From JAHBXC01 sp964350875 (GTDB taxonomy: Bacteria > Planctomycetota > Phycisphaerae > Phycisphaerales > UBA1924), in NCBI GenBank assembly GCA_964350875.1, contig CAYGLT010000061.1, positions 1 to 14,792 of the forward strand: 14,792 nucleotides of DNA, written 5' to 3'. The position numbers were made by a program, and so were the translations under genes. The notes under the pieces are model-generated. The model ran no database searches, had not been told where the DNA came from, and saw only the letters and a list, made by a program, of their open reading frames with translations. Shown in pieces: positions 13,154 to 14,792 of the stretch (position 1 is its first letter; each line of letters opens with the position of its first letter).

Positions 13154-13612
13154 ATGCCGAACTGGATAGTGCAAGGCACGGACATCGAAACCGGTGAGTC
13201 ACAGTCCCTCGTCATCGAGGGAATCAGCAAAGCGCACGCGGAAGTGCTCGCGCTCAAGCGCGGGATGCGCGTCGAGACCGTCGAACCCGACCAACTCTGT
13301 CCGGGCGACGACTCCCGACTCAACTCCATCAACTTCGTCGATCCCACCGACCCCGACGACTCGCCGCGCGAGACCCTCGAACTCCCCGACGAATCGTTCA
13401 CGCTCCCAGGATGGTTCACCTGCCGGCGTTGCAAGCAGGCGAAAGTCCTCGGCGCACTGCTCATGATCGGCGGCGTCGCGGCCTACTTCGCGCACATGTC
13501 CCACGAGTTGTACGCGCTCGCGGCCGTCATCGGCGCACTGCTGTTCGTCGGCGCCTGGGTCGCGCGGAAGTTCAACATGATCCGCCTCGTGCCGCTTCCT
13601 CAGCAGGCCTGA
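13154..13612 (+). CDS. Small two-helix membrane protein of unknown function
   Basis: 152 aa, not recognised as a named family. The N-terminal half (1-45; MPNWIVQGTDIETGE, then ISKAHAEVLALKRGMRVETV) has the look of a small alpha/beta fold in which an 'AxxxAxxRGxxVxxV' segment ends a helix and begins a strand. Residues 46-85 are acidic and probably disordered (many Asp, Pro and Ser). A single CRRC (90-93) precedes two hydrophobic helices (about 97-115 and 119-137), and the protein ends in a short basic-polar tail. There is no signal peptide. The start is fixed by GGGAGG (13141-13146) 7 nt upstream. It converges with the NADH dehydrogenase gene; only 4 bp separate the two stops. Coding status is supported by the ribosome site, high G/C in third positions and a sensible membrane topology. 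Confidence 0.75.
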   Translation: MPNWIVQGTDIETGESQSLVIEGISKAHAEVLALKRGMRVETVEPDQLCPGDDSRLNSINFVDPTDPDDSPRETLELPDESFTLPGWFTCRRCKQAKVLGALLMIGGVAAYFAHMSHELYALAAVIGALLFVGAWVARKFNMIRLVPLPQQA

Positions 13613-13616
13613 GCGA

Positions 13617-14792
13617 TCACCCTCGCTCCATCTCGCCGCGCTCTCCGGTGATGAGCGCTGCGCCGCGCTTGTAGAACACATACGACCACGCCCACTGGAT
13701 CAGCACCAGCAGGCGGTTCTTGAACCCGATCAGGAACATCAGGTGCACGCCCAGCCACAGCAGCCACGCGATCACGCCGCTGAACCTGCGCCCGAACACT
13801 TCCGCCACCGCCGCAGCCCGGCCAATGGTCGCCATCGTTCCTTTGTCGTGGTATCGGAAGGGGGGGCGCAGCCCGCTCTCGCCGCGCGCCTCGCGGGCGA
13901 TGATCCCCGCGACGAAGCGCCCGCTCTGGATCGCGCCCTGCGCCACGCCCGGGGTCTGCTCGCCCGTTGATTCGTCGATCATGCACGCGGCGTCGCCGAC
14001 GACGAACACCTCGGGGTGGTCGGGGATCGAGCAGTCGCGCATCACTTTCGCGCGGCCGGCCTTGTCCGTCTCCACGCCCAGCGCCTCGATGAGCGGAGAG
14101 GCGCGCACGCCCGCGGCCCAGGCGGCGAACCGCGAGTCGATCTTCACGCCGCTCTTGAGCGTCACGCCCTGCGCATCGATATCCGTCACGAACTGACCGA
14201 GCACGACCTCGACGCCCAGCCGTTCGAGTTGCTTCAGCGCGGAGCGTGACGACTCCTCGGACATCGCGGGGAGCACGCGGCCCTCGCCCTCGACGAGCAC
14301 CACGCGCGCGTCGCTCGCCTTGATGCGCCGGTACACGCGCGGCGCCGAGTTGCGCGCGATCTCGATCATCGTCCCCGCGAGTTCCACGCCCGTCGGTCCT
14401 GCGCCCACGATCACGAAGGTCAGCAGCGCGCGGCGTTCGTCGGCATCGCTCTCGTTCTCCGCCTGCTCGAAGCGCAGGAGAAAACGCCTGCGCAGCGCGA
14501 TCGCGTCCTCGAGCGTCTTGAGAGGGGGGGCGAACTCGCGCCACCCGTCGTTGCCGAAGTACGAGTCCGTCGCGCCGGCGGCGACGATCAGCGAGTCGTA
14601 CGAGAGTTCGCGTTCGTGGCCGCCGATCTCGCGCACGCGGACCACGCGGCGTTCGAGGTCGAAGCCGTGCGCCTCGCCCATGACGGTGGCGCAGTTGCGC
14701 TGGTTCTCGAGGATGCCGCGCAGGGGCTGGGCGATCTCGGCGGGGCTGAGCCCGGCGGTCGCGACCTGATAGAGCAGGGGCTGGAAGGTGTG
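13617..14792 (-). CDS. Type II NADH dehydrogenase (NDH-2), N-terminus cut by window edge
   Basis: Membrane-associated single-subunit FAD enzyme that oxidises NADH and reduces quinone without pumping protons. 391 residues are visible; about 40-50, with the first FAD-binding GxGxxG, lie outside. Seen: HTFQPLLYQVATAGLSPAEI (1-20 visible), the family hallmark; SYDSLIVAAGA; the NADH-binding Rossmann motif VIVGAGPTGVELAG (visible 127-140); FAAWAAGVRASPL; and the second FAD motif VFVVGDAA, followed by GVAQGAIQSGRFVA. The C-terminus has the membrane-binding helices (VIAWLLWLGVHLMFLIGFKN and LVLIQWAWSYVFYKRGAALI) typical of NDH-2. The frame stays open to the right edge. Family assignment is very secure; NADH rather than NADPH as donor is the family norm, not read from the sequence. 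Confidence 0.94.
   Translation of the reverse strand, partial: HTFQPLLYQVATAGLSPAEIAQPLRGILENQRNCATVMGEAHGFDLERRVVRVREIGGHERELSYDSLIVAAGATDSYFGNDGWREFAPPLKTLEDAIALRRRFLLRFEQAENESDADERRALLTFVIVGAGPTGVELAGTMIEIARNSAPRVYRRIKASDARVVLVEGEGRVLPAMSEESSRSALKQLERLGVEVVLGQFVTDIDAQGVTLKSGVKIDSRFAAWAAGVRASPLIEALGVETDKAGRAKVMRDCSIPDHPEVFVVGDAACMIDESTGEQTPGVAQGAIQSGRFVAGIIAREARGESGLRPPFRYHDKGTMATIGRAAAVAEVFGRRFSGVIAWLLWLGVHLMFLIGFKNRLLVLIQWAWSYVFYKRGAALITGERGEMERG

Overview
The window is GC-rich bacterial chromosome, dense in genes and without mobile elements or CRISPR arrays. Several traits point to a planctomycete, most likely of the Phycisphaerae type (inference, not proven). These are two secreted proteins ending in a PEP-CTERM-like tail (PGAAAL.GLAGVAGLRRRR), a DnaA with an unusual DNA-recognition motif and no dnaN, recF or gyrB beside it, a flavin-dependent halogenase-like enzyme, and a cytochrome-oxidase assembly cluster that includes an ABC exporter.

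Layout. Positions 1-1136 (minus) hold a nearly complete DegT/DnrJ/EryC1/StrS aminotransferase running off the left edge. It is followed by dnaA (1270-2748, minus, GTG start), with a candidate terminator downstream and about 730 bp of non-coding DNA upstream. That stretch holds a candidate dnaA promoter, one near-consensus DnaA box and two strong hairpins, and is a candidate replication origin. Positions 3478-6891 (minus) are a four-gene operon in which every junction overlaps by 4 bases: cyoE/ctaB (heme O synthase), ABC ATPase, ABC-2 permease and a SCO1/SenC copper chaperone. Together they look like an assembly module for a heme-copper oxidase whose structural genes are elsewhere. A tRNA-Arg(TCT) lies at 7064-7137 (plus). 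It is followed by a minus-strand 584-aa FAD enzyme carrying all three flavin-dependent halogenase signatures.

Positions 8986-10990 hold two tandem paralogues on the minus strand, each 207 aa and about 78% identical. Each has a signal peptide, a proprotein-convertase P-like domain and a PEP-CTERM-type tail. Each has its own intrinsic terminator and a leader of about 170-195 nt. The two leaders have diverged in sequence, but they share a promoter layout, a 5' dyad and a start-proximal hairpin at almost identical distances from the ATG. This is the most unusual regulatory signal in the window.

The right end carries proS (11159-13015, plus; apparently leaderless), a small two-helix membrane protein of unknown function (13154-13612, plus) and, convergent with it at 4 bp, a type II NADH dehydrogenase (13617-14792, minus) cut by the right edge. 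NDH-2 and the oxidase-assembly operon are both aerobic respiratory-chain functions. The remaining genes are not evidently linked in function. Promoter, leader and terminator calls were made by eye and are less certain than the protein calls.
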